From the NCBI GenBank assembly GCA_963082875.1, contig OY720103.1, positions 4,588,001-4,652,000 of the forward strand: 64,000 nt of DNA. Direction: 5' to 3'. Position 1 is the stretch's first letter; every line of letters starts with the position of its first letter. This stretch comes from Corella eumyota (taxonomy: Eukaryota > Chordata > Ascidiacea > Phlebobranchia > Corellidae). Shown in pieces: positions 40,301 through 50,296 of the stretch. The position numbers and the translations under genes are program-made. The notes beneath the pieces were generated by a model. It was not told the origin of the DNA. It saw nothing but the letters and a program-made list of their open reading frames with translations, and made no database searches.

Positions 40301-42838
40301 TTGTTGAAAATTTTAAAACAGAAAACTGCTTGCCAGGACGATGATATTGAAGACGACGATGCTCAACAGGTCAAATTAAAAAAAAATGTCAGAAAAAATA
40401 ATAAAAAAAAAATTTTCCAAAAAGTAAAATATCTAAAAAATATTTTTTTTTAAAACCCAATTTTGTGTAATTTTTATTTTTTTAAATTTATTTTTTTCAG
40501 AAAAAGCGACATTTATTAACAAAATTTATTTCTTTAGGCGGAATACGATGAAATGTTGGTAGAATATTGCGGAGAAATTTTTCCTGTTTTGGCGGAAAAA
40601 TTAAAGTCGGATTTTCTGCCGTATTTTTACCCATGCTTGCCCACATTCCTGGCTAAATTGGTAAACATATAAAACCTCATTAAACAGAGAAAAAAATTTT
40701 TAAATCAAGTTTTAAATTTTTTTTTAAAATAAATTTAATCAAAATATTTTTTGTGCAATTTCATATACTATTCTCAATTTTTTAAATTTTAATTTCTTAG
40801 TTTTTTATTTTTTTTTTAATTATTTTTACAGAAGCCCACATGTACTGTAGCAGAAAGGTCTTTTAGCGCCGGGACGATTGCCGAAACAGTTGAAAAATTA
40901 GGACCCGGCGGGGCGAGCGAGTTACTTCAACACGTGGTACCGAGATTTATCCAACTATCAAGGTAAAGGCAAATTTTTTTCTTTATTTATTTATCCTTGA
41001 TGTTTGAAGGTCGACTTCACGACCTAAACATAGAGTAACATAAGTTACCCTGACCCAGTCTCGAGTTGTTTTTGCCAATTTGGGATATTCAAAATTGTGC
41101 TTAATAATTAAGCTGCTGATTAAGTGTTGGCTCAGCAGTTGGTTATACCGTTTATGGCGTCTTACTTTAAGGCACCATGGAAGCAGTGGGGGTCAAACCC
41201 AGAACTTCATGTAGTGAAGGCAAGTGTTTTGATCACTACTATTATTAGAAAATGGTTTGTGACTATACACAGATTTGAATCTTAGGGTTTCGGGTTCGAC
41301 CCGCACCAATTCCACACTATTTGCCCTTGGGTCCGGTGTTTATAGATATCTTAACCAAGTCCCAACTGCGCACCCGTAATTTAACTGAAATACCGAAAAT
41401 CCCCCATAAAAATCTTCATTTTAAGGGACCCTCACACCGAAGTGCGCAACAACTCAATCTACGGTCTCGGGGTCCTGCTGGAAAACGGGGGCCCGGGCTC
41501 GATCGATCATTACCCCAAGGTCCTCGGCTGTCTGTCGGCGGCAATCAGCAAGGAAAAGTCCCGCCGAGTGTTGGACAACATTCTGGGGGCGATCGCGCGC
41601 ATGATGCTAACCAACAAAGAACTTATTCCATTGGATCAGGTAAGGTTTATTTGCCGCGCATCGGATGACGAAACAATTTGTGACGTCACAGGGATGTTTA
41701 AGTGACGTAACGAATTCGGTTTATTGAACTTACAAATTCGATCCAGTGACGTAACAGAGTTGCTGATATGACGTCACAGATAATTAAAATAACGCCACGA
41801 TCCTTTCAAATGACGTCACGAGTTTTTAAATGACGTCACGAACCTTTAAACAACGTCACAAACCTCTTAAATGACGTCACACACTTTCTTTCAGGTCCTC
41901 CCAGTTTTCTTTAGCCATCTCCCGCTTCAGGAAGATCACGATGAGGATAACGTCGTCTACGGTTGCCTGGCGACGCTCTTACAGGACAATGACGTCATGA
42001 AAAATCGACAGACCGTGACGAGCATCGTGGAAGCTTTCGCGCGAGACTCAGTAAACCAGGACGTAGCAGAAGGTAATGTAACGTTTTTTTTAATAACTTA
42101 AATTATTTTTTTACAAAACACAATTTTTTTTGAAAATTTGGTTAAAAAAAAATTAGACATCGCAGCGTAAGGTCATTGGTTCGATTCCCTGTGCCACCTT
42201 AATAAGTCAAGATAAAAAAAATATTTCTTGACTGCTTAAAGTAAAAAAATGTGTAATGTAACAAAATACTTGGGGTTTACATTTTTTTTATAAGCGGTCC
42301 ATTGTTTATGTATTGCGCTATAGGCCCTTTATATGGGGCCTTTAAAAATTTCGATGCTTAATTTTTAATAAATAAAAAAGAAGAAAATTAATTTCGCCAT
42401 GGAATTTTACAAAGTAAAAAAGATTTAGACCCTTTGATTTAAAAAGAAGAAGTTTTTATAGAATTTTCTAGTGGAACAAAAGGCATGATTCAAACATCAA
42501 AAATAGAAAAGTGGATTTTTTTTATATTTTTATATCACCTTATACGATCATAAGTCCACAATTTTGTAAGGCAAAGATTGTACTATTGTAAGCTATGCGA
42601 AAACGCCAGGAAAAATAATACGCCGTTGGTGCGGCTCGAACTCCGAACCTTTCGCCCCGTAACCAGACGTCATCATCCAATTCTCTTGAAAACAGCTTTT
42701 TCTTGATTTTTAGATGTCCGTAACTCAATCCAGGAGTCGCTGCGCAACTTGAGGTCACGTGACCCGTCTCTGACGTCACAAATATGCGAAAATCTAAAGC
42801 CGGAAGCCAGACAAGTCGTCGAAATTTTGCTTGCTTGA
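22330..42838 (+). CDS. IPO4: Importin-4 (karyopherin-beta nuclear import receptor), 26 exons
   Basis: Exons: 22330-22425, 22633-22751, 23235-23460, 23846-24025, 24695-24760, 25348-25449, 25546-25629, 26156-26311, 26722-26775, 27099-27208, 27651-27759, 28573-28711, 29407-29520, 29910-30047, 30597-30720, 31186-31297, 32155-32251, 32947-33083, 33547-33649, 34367-34521, 40286-40369, 40538-40660, 40832-40962, 41426-41639, 41895-42072, 42714-42838. Every junction keeps phase and the sum is 1091 codons plus stop, against 1081 aa in human IPO4. The protein is a run of HEAT repeats. The N-terminal importin-beta segment includes QVRQLAAIVFR and KIGKSWKSL. Acidic loops occur at exons 17-18 (DDSEETENDVDDED) and exon 21 (CQDDDIEDDDAQQ). 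The C-terminus has DPHTEVRNNSIYGLGVL and ends VVEILLA. It imports histones and ribosomal proteins in known animals. Introns carry many SINEs, and intron 20 holds a nested antisense IL-17 gene. Confidence 0.95.
22909..23185 (+). repeat. SINE family 1 copy, old
   Basis: Divergent copy in IPO4 intron 2; head gcagtgtggtgtaatgg, B-box gggtttgattcccactg, tail region recognisable. Confidence 0.7.
24161..24450 (+). repeat. SINE family 1 copy, full length, young
   Basis: IPO4 intron 4. Near-consensus head ggcagcgtggtgtagtgg, B-box gggttcaatccccactg, and an A-rich tail. Confidence 0.9.
24886..25200 (+). repeat. SINE family 1: truncated head plus near-complete copy
   Basis: IPO4 intron 5. A ~40-bp head fragment (24886-24925) is followed at once by a second start (ggcagcatggtataatgg) and the full body, suggesting a nested or failed insertion. 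Confidence 0.8.
26394..26676 (-). repeat. SINE family 1 copy
   Basis: Reverse-oriented, in IPO4 intron 8; ends 45 bp before exon 9. Confidence 0.8.
27294..27535 (+). repeat. SINE family 1 copy with internal rearrangement
   Basis: IPO4 intron 10. The segment ctactgaactcctg is repeated and the centre is shortened. Confidence 0.7.
27806..28318. mobile_element. Candidate non-autonomous element with terminal inverted repeats
   Basis: IPO4 intron 11. The left end (gggtcgctattcgctaaa, gcgaatcgttttttg) and the reverse complement of the right end (cagggtacgaattaacg, aaacgattcgctaaaa) share an inverted motif. No coding capacity was seen. A clean target-site duplication was not found, so the element call is tentative. 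Confidence 0.4.
28321..28535 (-). repeat. SINE family 1 copy, tRNA head lost
   Basis: Abuts the right end of the candidate element in IPO4 intron 11; ends ~40 bp before exon 12. Confidence 0.7.
28976..29204 (-). repeat. SINE family 1 copy, tRNA head truncated
   Basis: IPO4 intron 12. Tail and body are close to consensus (cctcgatgtgggaaagtcg). Confidence 0.8.
29290..29385 (-). repeat. tRNA-like repeat family 2 fragment
   Basis: agctaatagcgtggcattgg and gtgcgactcaaacccgaaac followed by a run ending atgccatgac; IPO4 intron 12, just upstream of exon 13. Confidence 0.5.
29550..29783 (-). repeat. SINE family 1 copy, old
   Basis: IPO4 intron 13; degraded tail and B-box region. Confidence 0.7.
30091..30212 (-). 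repeat. SINE family 1 tail fragment
   Basis: IPO4 intron 14; only the 3' half of the element. Confidence 0.65.
30268..30510 (-). repeat. SINE family 1 copy
   Basis: IPO4 intron 14, tandem with the preceding fragment; tRNA head partly lost. Confidence 0.75.
30881..30985 (+). repeat. SINE family 1 head fragment
   Basis: IPO4 intron 15; ctgccgttgtatagtggttg and gggtttgatccccactg only. Confidence 0.6.
31360..31635 (-). repeat. SINE family 1 copy, old
   Basis: IPO4 intron 16; shows an internal repeat of ttaccctgacccagtc. Confidence 0.7.
31769..32052 (-). repeat. SINE family 1 copy, full length
   Basis: IPO4 intron 16; complete from tail to head (ccactacaccacgctgccgg). Confidence 0.85.
32271..32549 (+). 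repeat. SINE family 1 copy next to a splice donor
   Basis: Starts 19 nt after the exon 17 end (32251), lacking only the first few head bases; otherwise near consensus. Confidence 0.85.
32584..32855 (+). repeat. SINE family 1 copy
   Basis: Second + copy in IPO4 intron 17, 34 bp after the previous one. Confidence 0.8.
33282..33460 (+). repeat. SINE-like degraded copy
   Basis: IPO4 intron 18. B-box gggttcgattcccgcag and body traces; too diverged to assign firmly to family 1. Confidence 0.5.
33672..33957 (-). repeat. SINE family 1 copy, full length, young
   Basis: IPO4 intron 19. Very close to the 31769 and 24161 copies; begins ~22 bp after the exon 19 donor. Confidence 0.85.
34015..34345 (-). 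repeat. tRNA-like repeat family 2, three partial copies
   Basis: Three B-box-like blocks in a row in IPO4 intron 19: gtgcgattcgaactctgg (~34040), gggattcgaaatcgggacc (~34185) and gtgcgaatcgaacccggg (~34280). They lie just before exon 20. Confidence 0.5.
34540..34990. repeat. Cluster of tRNA-like SINE pieces
   Basis: At least four B-box-bearing segments on both strands (34561 +, ~34745 -, ~34855 -, ~34945 -), separated by 'gacgctac' spacers, in the first 500 bp of IPO4 intron 20. None folds as a full tRNA by eye. Confidence 0.5.
35490..35583. repeat. Tandem repeat, ~24-bp unit x4
   Basis: Unit ttattaaaggggaaatgaac plus ~4 bases; the first three copies are nearly identical and the last is diverged. 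It is in IPO4 intron 20. Confidence 0.8.
36269..37348 (-). CDS. Interleukin-17-like cytokine, nested in IPO4 intron 20
   Basis: Three exons: 37348-37191, 37032-36769 and 36452-36269; phases 2 and 2 match; 201 aa. It starts with a signal peptide (MLGKCLLTFILAQIANA). The second exon has VCHEYINTIHRMN, a tetrabasic furin-like site (KKRRRR/S), then IPPCPQF and the IL-17 signature SRLSLSPWIWEENFDDE. The third begins REPKTLLTATNLCTGC and ends IALGYRCGI, matching the IL-17 pattern 'SPWxY...D..RxPxxlxxAxC..GC ... VGCTC'. IL-17s are secreted cystine-knot-like cytokines acting through IL-17 receptors. Two of the usual knot cysteines are absent (see findings). The gene lies antisense to IPO4 and has its own TATA box and kappa-B-like site upstream. 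Which IL-17 subtype it is cannot be said. Confidence 0.85.
37516..37523 (-). promoter_or_regulatory. TATA box of the IL-17-like gene
   Basis: Minus-strand catatataga lies ~170 bp upstream of the ATG at 37348, placing transcription start near 37490. Confidence 0.6.
37565..37585. promoter_or_regulatory. Palindromic NF-kappaB/Rel-like site
   Basis: TTGAGGGGATTCCCCC followed by CTCAA. The core GGGGATTCCC (37569-37578) fits the kappa-B consensus GGGRNNYYCC, and the flanks extend the dyad (TTGAGGGG...CCCCTCAA). It is ~50 bp upstream of the TATA box. Confidence 0.6.
38046..38536. repeat. Short direct repeats of unknown origin
   Basis: acaaaacataattacactac occurs near 38053 and again near 38515. 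Between them, gttggggtaagggta occurs at ~38155 and ~38268. No coding sequence. Could be a degenerate mobile element or local duplications. Confidence 0.4.
38696..38914 (-). CDS. Possible 3' exon of an unidentified nested gene
   Basis: After a good minus-strand acceptor (tttttttcag at ~38920) an open frame RMSNLTAVWAWRKHVMRK... runs ~70 codons to a stop at 38696. Composition is more balanced and less AT-rich than the surrounding intron. No domain is recognised and no upstream exon could be fixed, although a CpG-rich promoter-like island lies 300-750 bp upstream on this strand. It could be chance. Confidence 0.3.
   Translation of the reverse strand, partial: RMSNLTAVWAWRKHVMRKITSRASQIYVDASDHVTKETENYSNSEKSSRACQEYFWKICFCAKNSSDISNEN
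39170..39680. promoter_or_regulatory. CpG-rich promoter-like island inside IPO4 intron 20
   Basis: Within AT-rich DNA this block is GC- and CpG-rich and holds clustered motifs: TGACGTCA (~39517, ~39643), CACGTG (~39387, ~39631), an inverted CCAAT box (attggct, ~39469), and TTTTCGCG-like E2F sites on both strands (~39440-39460). The short open frames across it reflect high GC, not a recognised protein. Confidence 0.45.
40985..41240 (-). repeat. SINE family 1 copy
   Basis: IPO4 intron 23; begins ~22 bp after the exon 23 donor. Confidence 0.75.
41250..41420 (+). repeat. tRNA-like repeat family 2 copy
   Basis: gggtttcgggttcgacccgc, then caccaattccacactatttg and a body running to the splice acceptor of exon 24 (41426). 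It is the clearest + strand copy of this family. Confidence 0.6.
41685..41883. repeat. Array of TGACGTCA-containing repeats
   Basis: IPO4 intron 24 is largely built of ~25-bp segments around tgacgtcac and one-base variants, about eight in 200 bp. Confidence 0.8.
42610..42675 (-). repeat. tRNA-like repeat family 2 fragment
   Basis: ttggtgcggctcgaactccg and aacctttcgccccgtaacc in IPO4 intron 25, just before exon 26. Confidence 0.45.
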
Positions 42839-45800
42839 AAAAAAACTTGGAAAAAAAATGAAAATTAGGGAAATTTTTCTGAAAATAGAAAGACGACATT
42901 CCTAATCTGTTCTTGGAGTCATTTTAGTTGGGTTAAATTTTGTATTATTGGAAAATCTACCGATTTATTTATTGAAATAAAATGGGTTAGTTGGGCCATT
43001 TGTGTATAGATCACAACTTCAAAATCAAAGCCAAAGTTTTTGACATTATTTTCTTGTTTTTATTGTTGCATGCTGTATTAGGTATAGCATGATCTTTAAA
43101 ACCTACCCTTTGTTTTACTTTAGCGCATGCTTTAATGGCTAAATGGTGTTTTTCTTTTTATTATGATTAAGGCTATAGGCTTTGCGCAATTTTTTTTGCT
43201 TATAGGTTTTACGTAAAGTTCAAAATGATAATAATCTTTTAGATTTAACTGAACTGCATGCGTACGGGTGTTTAGTAATTTCTGTTTTTTTTAGTGATTT
43301 TTTTCAAATATTGATTGACTTAAGGTTTAAGATATAATTCGGTAAAGATAAAAACAGTTAAATTTGTAAACGCGGAAAACAAGAAAGGGCGGAATACACA
43401 AAAAATTAGAATATAATTATAAATCCGTTTTTAAATTCATTAAAAAAATAAGTAGTAAAATATTATTTTTAATTATAGATTTTTTTGATTAATCAAAAAA
43501 ATTATTTTTTTATTTTAAATCCATGTTTTAATTTAATGTTATTTCAAATTGGCCGAAATTTGGGTTATAGTTTTTGTGTGTTTTTGGTGACTGGTATTAT
43601 GCTTATTTTATATCAAGCATTCAGTTGATATTTTATTTGTATGTTCCGAATTTATTTATTAACTTTTAAATCTTGTTTTTTTTAAGTTTTGCTTGCGAAT
43701 TCTTCGTTATCAAAAAAAAATATTAAAAACAAAATTCTATAAATAGGTATTGCTTATTATAATAGATCGAAAGCTCTTTAATTAAAAAAATAGTTAACCA
43801 CAATTTTAGTAACCGATTTTACTACAAAAATAGTTTATTTTTAATAATGAGTATAGCAGGCTATTTTAATTTCTTTCGGATATTTTTAAATAGACTTTAT
43901 ACCGGATGGTAGTTTAAACGGAAACGCTTTGAGTAATTTCATTTTTTGCTAGTTGCCTTTTGCGTTGTTAAATTAGGATGTTGAATTTGTCAATATATCA
44001 GGTGACGAAATTGCGTTTGAAGGTGATCGTCCTCTTTTAAAACTGCCGATAATTAAAATCGTAATTAATATGTAAATTACGAAACAGAAACTAAAGTTTT
44101 TTTCTAAATTTTGAGAATTCAAAAAAAAAAAAACGATTTCTTAACTAATAGTATATAAAATACAAAATTAAAATTTTTAAATGCAAAATAAGGCGGGAGA
44201 TTTTTTAATAATGTTGCTAAAAACGATTGCAAGCATTTGCATACAAAATTTGCGACTGCAAAAAAGCATGTGACAACGTTTCAGCAATTAAAAATCTATA
44301 CTTGACAATGCTGTAATGCATTGGCGAAATAAAATTCAAATTCCCAGAAACCCTCGCTAATTATTTGCAAAAAAAAATTAATCAGACTGCTTGCGTAATA
44401 GAGAAGGGTTACCTACGTAATTAGACACATAAACCGTACGATTGTTGTTGGATTGTCGCATTTTTCACTGGACAGAAACTGTGCCTAGACCTTTGATATT
44501 AAGACATTGTTAAAATTCTTGGCCAGAAACACATAACTACTGGCAATTCTAAAATAAACAAAAAAATTAACATACAAACTCGGGGTTTATTTACGTTCGA
44601 CACGCTTTTAATTAATTGCCACAAATCGCACTTATTTGCAGTTAAAAATAGGAGGTTTAACCTCCGTTTGCCTTTTATTTATTGTATGTAAATTATTGTG
44701 GATTGCGACTTGTTGTATGCTATAACTCGAAAGGATATTAAGGCCCAGATTGTTATTTTTTCATTTCGTTTTTCAATTTTTCCGACAACGTCAATTCTAT
44801 TACTTAATTAATTGAAATGTTTGTAGAGAAAAATTTCTTAATTTTGTGAAACTTTGTTTAGGATTTTGAAATAGTTAAATTATAAGAAATATTACATAAA
44901 CGATACCTAAAAATTAATTACCCAACGCATATTCGTTGCTGTCATATTTATTTTTGCAAATTACGTTATGCTATGGATTTCATAACTCACGACTTCGTTG
45001 CTGATGAAATTTCCATGATGTTATTGTATTAGACGCACAACTTAAACACATTGAATACAAAAAATTTGCCGCTATTATGGAACGTATAAAAAATTAGGAA
45101 TTTTTAATTTTGAAAAAGGGCAAATTTTGTAATAAAGCAAGCCATTGAATCATGTGAACTATTATTGAAATTTTCCTATTATAACTATAGACAATGTGAC
45201 AAATTGCATCATTGTTAACTATTAGTAGGGCTTTAGTAAGCAGGCTACTACAAATTTTGCCCAGATTCGAAGTATTGCAATTATTTCTTTTAGTAGCAGG
45301 CTACTACAAATTTTGCCCAGATTCGAAGTATTGGAATTATTTCCAAATTTTTGGTTTCTGTTCAGAGTTCATTTTTTAAAATAAGCTCTTAGTTTATTTA
45401 AAGAAACAAACTTGTTTATTTATGAATTAATTCTATTTTTGTATTCAGTTTTACTGTAAACACGATCTAAAAACGCAAGCCGCGTTTATTCGCAAGGCAT
45501 TGTGCGTAAGTTATTTTTAGCTTTTCCAAATCTCACGTCGATGCGTAAGAGTATTGTTAAGGTCCTGACTCAAAACATCGCCTATTTAAAGATAACGAAG
45601 AATTAAGGCACAAAATTTGGCTTACTAACTTAATTATAAATAGGTGGGGGAGGAAAATTTTGTAGTATCGATGAAGTATAGCCCAAGCAATCGAATGTAA
45701 AACCCGGCGAAATTTCACAACGGCCGAATTTAATATAACTTTACCTATAATTAGATGATAACTAATGCCCTCCGAAATTCATTGTTAAAAAATTTTTACT

Positions 45801-46755
45801 AAACGTCAAATTTTTTTGTTGATTTCGGCCTGCGTAAATTTTTTTTTATATAATATTACGCATTAGAACGAAAGGGCGTAAAAATTTTGGCTTGGAAATT
45901 TTTTTAACTAAATATTGGCATTTATTAAATTAAATTAGAATTATTAATTTTTTATTGCCTAATTTTAACTTGAAATTTTTAACAAATTTGCCCAATCACG
46001 CTTTTAATTTTTGCAAATTCGCACACAACATCCTTAATTATAATGCCGAGTTTTTCTTTAAATTTAAACAGTTAATAGTTCCCATAAATAGGCTATTGTA
46101 ATTTATTTTTACTAGCATTCAACTTAAAGTTCAAAAACTTATTGTAAAACGCTAAAAATATCTTATTTTATTCTTTTTTTTTATAATGGAGTATATAGCA
46201 TGGGTCATAGAAATACCATTGTCTCTACATATTAACATATCAATGGTATATAAATAAAGTGTTGTGGTTAGCAATAACGGGCATATTGGAATGTAATATT
46301 AGCCATATACGTTTATATGGTTAGCCTAACTTCAGGCCTACATTTATTTTACATCTTTTAATCTTTAAAATCTTAATTTAACATTTTCAACCTAAAGCGA
46401 TAAAATAAATAAATAATTTCAAGTTCGACGCATTCGGTTATTCTCACGGTCACATGACGAGTGACGTCATACCCATACACCACGTGATCTAAATTCCGGT
46501 TCCCTTAGCGCCCCCGGGCGATTAGCGATCAGGTAAACATTAAATAAATAACAAGTATTTTTATATTTTTTTTAATTTTATTTTTTAAATAAAATGAGCA
46601 AAAAAAAAACATGATAGCAAAAAAAATGATTGACAGCAAATTGGTATTAATTGCAAAGGTAATTAAAATTTTAATGACGTCACGATATTCTACGTCATTA
46701 GCAATAGCCCGCACCGACAGAAAGTTTAACGTTTATGACGTCATATTTAGTGATG
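42839..46755. other. Gene-free region between convergent IPO4 and DHODH
   Basis: About 3.9 kb of AT-rich sequence. A 56-bp tandem duplication lies at 45241-45345. A locally GC-richer patch at 46430-46530 has a TGACGTCA and cgcccccgggcg, followed by more TGACGTCA copies near the DHODH stop. No coding sequence is supported. Confidence 0.5.
45241..45345. repeat. Tandem duplication, 56-bp unit
   Basis: caggctactacaaattttgc and cagattcgaagtatt recur with a 56-bp period, nearly identical. Confidence 0.8.
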
Positions 46756-49728
46756 TCATCGCCTATGGTCCGCGCCGACTGCGTCAGATATCGTTTTAAA
46801 TCCGTCGGTCTCTAGACACTGTGTAAGTTCCTGATTGATAGCGCCCACTAACGGCGGGCCGTGATAGACTAAAGAAGTGTAAATTTGAACCAGCGAGGCG
46901 CCGGCTCTAATTTTCTCATAGGCGTCTTTTCCCGTTGTTATTCCACCTACCCCTATAATAGGTATGGTACCTATAAAACAATTACAAAATGTTGTTTTTT
47001 CAATTTAGACTAATTAAGAGTTTTAACTTCATTTTAAATTTTTTTAAAGTAAAAAGTGGGTAAAAAAAAGGTCCTGGGTTTGATCCCCACTGCTTTCATG
47101 CTGTAGCATCCTTGGGTAAGGTGCGACAAACCATATAAACTCCCGCTGAGCCAGCACCTAATAAGCAGATTAATAATCCAGCAATTATAATCAATAATAT
47201 CCCAAACTGCCAAAGGCAACCCAAGTCTTGGTTAGAATAAATGATGTTGCTCTATGTTTAGGTTGTAAAGTCAACCTTCGCACACTAAAGACAAATAAAT
47301 GTCAAAATATTTTTTAAATCGTACACTAAAAAAAATGTTTATTACCATTAGTTAACTTGTACATTTCTGATATAACCTTGGTCGATTCTTCCTTTAGGGG
47401 AACACCGCTCAAGCCTCCTTTTTCATGTTTGTGTTTGCTTGTTAATGAGTTAGGTCGTTTAACAGTGGTGTTACTAATTATAAGACCATCTATTTCAGTC
47501 TAAAATTATGAAAAAAAATTATTTAACTAATTTGAAGTCAGTGGGTCCTTATGTCAGGTAGTATTGACCGGCAGCGTGGTGTAGTGGTAAGAACACTTGC
47601 TACACCACATATGGGGTCGTGGGTTCAATCCCCACTGATCTCATGCTGTAGCGCACTTGAGTAAGGTGCTATAAATGGTATGAACTCCTGCTGAGCCAGC
47701 ACTTAATCAGCAGTATAATTACCGGAAATTATAATCTATAATATCCCAAACTGCCACAGGCAACTCGAGACTGGGTCGGAGTAACTGATGTTACTCTATG
47801 TTTAAGTCGCGCATTCGACTTTCCCACATCCCACATCGAGGATAAAGATATATACAAAAAACAAAAAAAAAAGTTCATACTTCTGTGAGGCAAAAAACAA
47901 ATAGCAGGTTAATTATCAGGCATGTTACCAGGCCATTATATTAAAATCTAGTAAAGGCAACCAACATTAAGTCAGGGTAACAAAAGTAATTTTATGCTTA
48001 AAGATGCCAATTCAGAGTTTTTGTTTTAGATGAATAAATACAAAAAAAATTAAGCATAAAATTAACATTGTATTTTAATATGTGTATAATTTACCTTTAA
48101 CATGACTTCAGCAATATCTTTTTTGTCATTCTCTGTTAAGTCTGGAGCTATCTTTACCAACATTATAGGCTTAGAGGGTAGTTTATTTCTTGCTTGTAAA
48201 ACCTTTTAAAAAGTAGAAAGAAATATTTTTGTTAAAAAACAAAATTTCACAAAAAAAAATAATTTTTTTAAATTTAAAATCTTTTACCTTAGTGCATAGT
48301 TCTTGCAAATTTTTTTGACCCTGTAGTTTCCGTAGGCCGGGGGTATTGGGGCTCGAAACATTAATGACGACATAGTCAGCATAACCTCCTAAATGTTCAA
48401 CCCCCAAAACATAATCGTTCAGGGGGGTTTTAGATTCTTTGTTTTTACCCAGGTTTACCCCAAGAATAATTGATTCCGTTTTATTTTCTGCAAACAAATA
48501 TTTTAAATTAAAAATTAAATAAAATAAACTGGTTAACCATCTAAATTTAATATAAAATACCATTTTGGTAAGTTTTCAGTCTTTTTTTAGCTTCCTCATG
48601 ACCGCAACTGTTAAAACCATATCTAAAAATATAAAAAAAAACTTTTTTTAAAAATGTATTATGCAGTATAAGGTATATAAAAACAAGAGTCGTAACTGAC
48701 ATAGGACACACTATATTCGCCAAGCATTTTAGGAAAAGGGAGAGGGTTATTACCTAAATTTAACAAGTTACATAAGGCTTAAAAACTCAAAAAAATACCA
48801 AGAACATTTTAGAAAATAGTTACACTAACTAAGCAATTACCTATTTATAACAGCATTATCTTCTTTTAACCTAAAAACGCGGGGTTTTTCGTTGCCGTCT
48901 TGGGGTAAGGGGGTAATACTTCCAACTTCCACAAAACCAAATCCGATTTTAGCTAATCCAGTAATTGCCTCGGCATGTTTATCATACCCAGCAGCAATTC
49001 CGATGGGGTTATGAAATTTTTTACCCCATACCTCGCTTTCCTGTATTATACATATTAAATCATTATAATATAGATATTAGCTGCTATAGTCAGTAATAAT
49101 ATTTTGGTTAAAATTTTTTATGTTTTTTTATTGTTTATCCCCAAATGTAGATGGTACAACTGTATAGCTTTATTAAGGTTGGCCCTTTTTTTAGTTACCC
49201 AGGTCCAGCCTTAAGTAAAAATAAAAAAAACTTTAGGATCACTTTTACTTTACGGTTTTAAAAAAATTTCTTGTTCGATATGATTCTAGCTAATTTTCTC
49301 TTGTACTATGCGGCCCTTGCTTAATTCTCTTGTATTCTTTAATTTTAAGAACTGTAAAGTGGTCAGTTTTAGGTACTTTAATGAAATACTCACTAGTAGT
49401 TTATTAGTTTGTGGTTTTATTCTTGGCACAAACCCCATATTCAACATTTTAATTGACCAAACGTGCGCCGTTTCTGGTTCAACGATTCGATGTAATGCTG
49501 GCATTAGAAGTTTGGAGTAAAACTTTGAATTTCCGGTGTAAGTTTCATAGCCACAGAAAACGGCAGCTCCGCCCAATATAATTGAAAAACTGTTTAGCGG
49601 ATTTCCCTAAAATTTAAAGAAAAATATTAACAGTTTGTGCGTAAAATTCGGTCTGTTTGTAACTGAAATATTTAAATAATTGTTTAGGTTCAAAAAAGGC
49701 TTTTATTTAGCATAAAACTCACCTTCAT
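46756..49728 (-). CDS. DHODH: Dihydroorotate dehydrogenase (quinone), mitochondrial
   Basis: Eight exons: 49728-49723 (only Met-Lys), 49606-49394, 49040-48841, 48622-48561, 48487-48288, 48202-48095, 47499-47346, 46970-46756. All phases agree; 385 aa against 395 in human. Class 2 DHODH of the mitochondrial inner membrane, oxidising dihydroorotate to orotate with FMN and ubiquinone in pyrimidine synthesis. The N-terminal hydrophobic helix is [14 protein letters not shown] and the quinone-tunnel region follows it. Core motifs: [33 protein letters not shown], the active-site loop [15 protein letters not shown] (catalytic Ser in NVSSPN), [33 protein letters not shown], and a C-terminus GADHRR identical to human. 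Two SINE insertions lie in introns near 47.1 and 47.6 kb. Confidence 0.96.
47070..47298 (+). repeat. SINE family 1 copy, head truncated
   Basis: In the DHODH intron between the last two exons. It starts at the B-box (gggtttgatccccactgc), antisense to the gene. Confidence 0.7.
47570..47872 (+). repeat. SINE family 1 copy, full length, young
   Basis: In a DHODH intron; near consensus, with a small duplication (cccacatcccacatcg) in the tail. A degraded second copy seems to follow to about 48045. Confidence 0.85.
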
Positions 49729-50296
49729 CTTGTGATAATAAAACAGTTTTTTTTTGGAAAAAATTATTTACGATTTGTTGTTTTTTGTTAACAAAAACTC
49801 GTGCTTTTTAGGTGATTACCCGAAAATGAAGCTGAGTCAATCAACCGGAAAAATTGAGGATATTTAAATATTTGGATTGGGCTATAAAAACATGGAAAAG
49901 AATAATAAAGGTAAGCGTATTTTTGAATTCAATTAATAGTGTTTTTGTTAAATTAATAATTTAATTTAATTTTTTAAATTGTGAATTTGGTAAGTATTAA
50001 TATAATATAACTTTAATATTAGACCTTTAAGGCAAGACACAAAAACATGACCAATATTATATAAAACTATTTTATTTCGCTCACCAAACTTGTACATAAT
50101 ACAAGGCACAATGTTTACCAAAATAAATAAATACTCTATAAATTAAGCCAATTTTGACGTACACACCAAATTAAATATAATACAACACATTTTTTATAGA
50201 CATAGATATAATTTGTTATCAAAAATTGCTTAAACAAAAAAACTATTGTAAATTAGTACACTTCAGCTTATAGATAAATAAACTCCCAAGCAAAAC
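49729..50296. other. Intergenic gap between two minus-strand genes
   Basis: Probable DHODH promoter and 3' UTR of the vWA gene. AT-rich, no other gene or named element seen. Confidence 0.4.

Noticed and set aside
42540-42899. 119-codon minus-strand frame over the IPO4 last exon
   Set aside because: Overlaps the certain sense exon 26 and a tRNA-like repeat; no recognisable protein.
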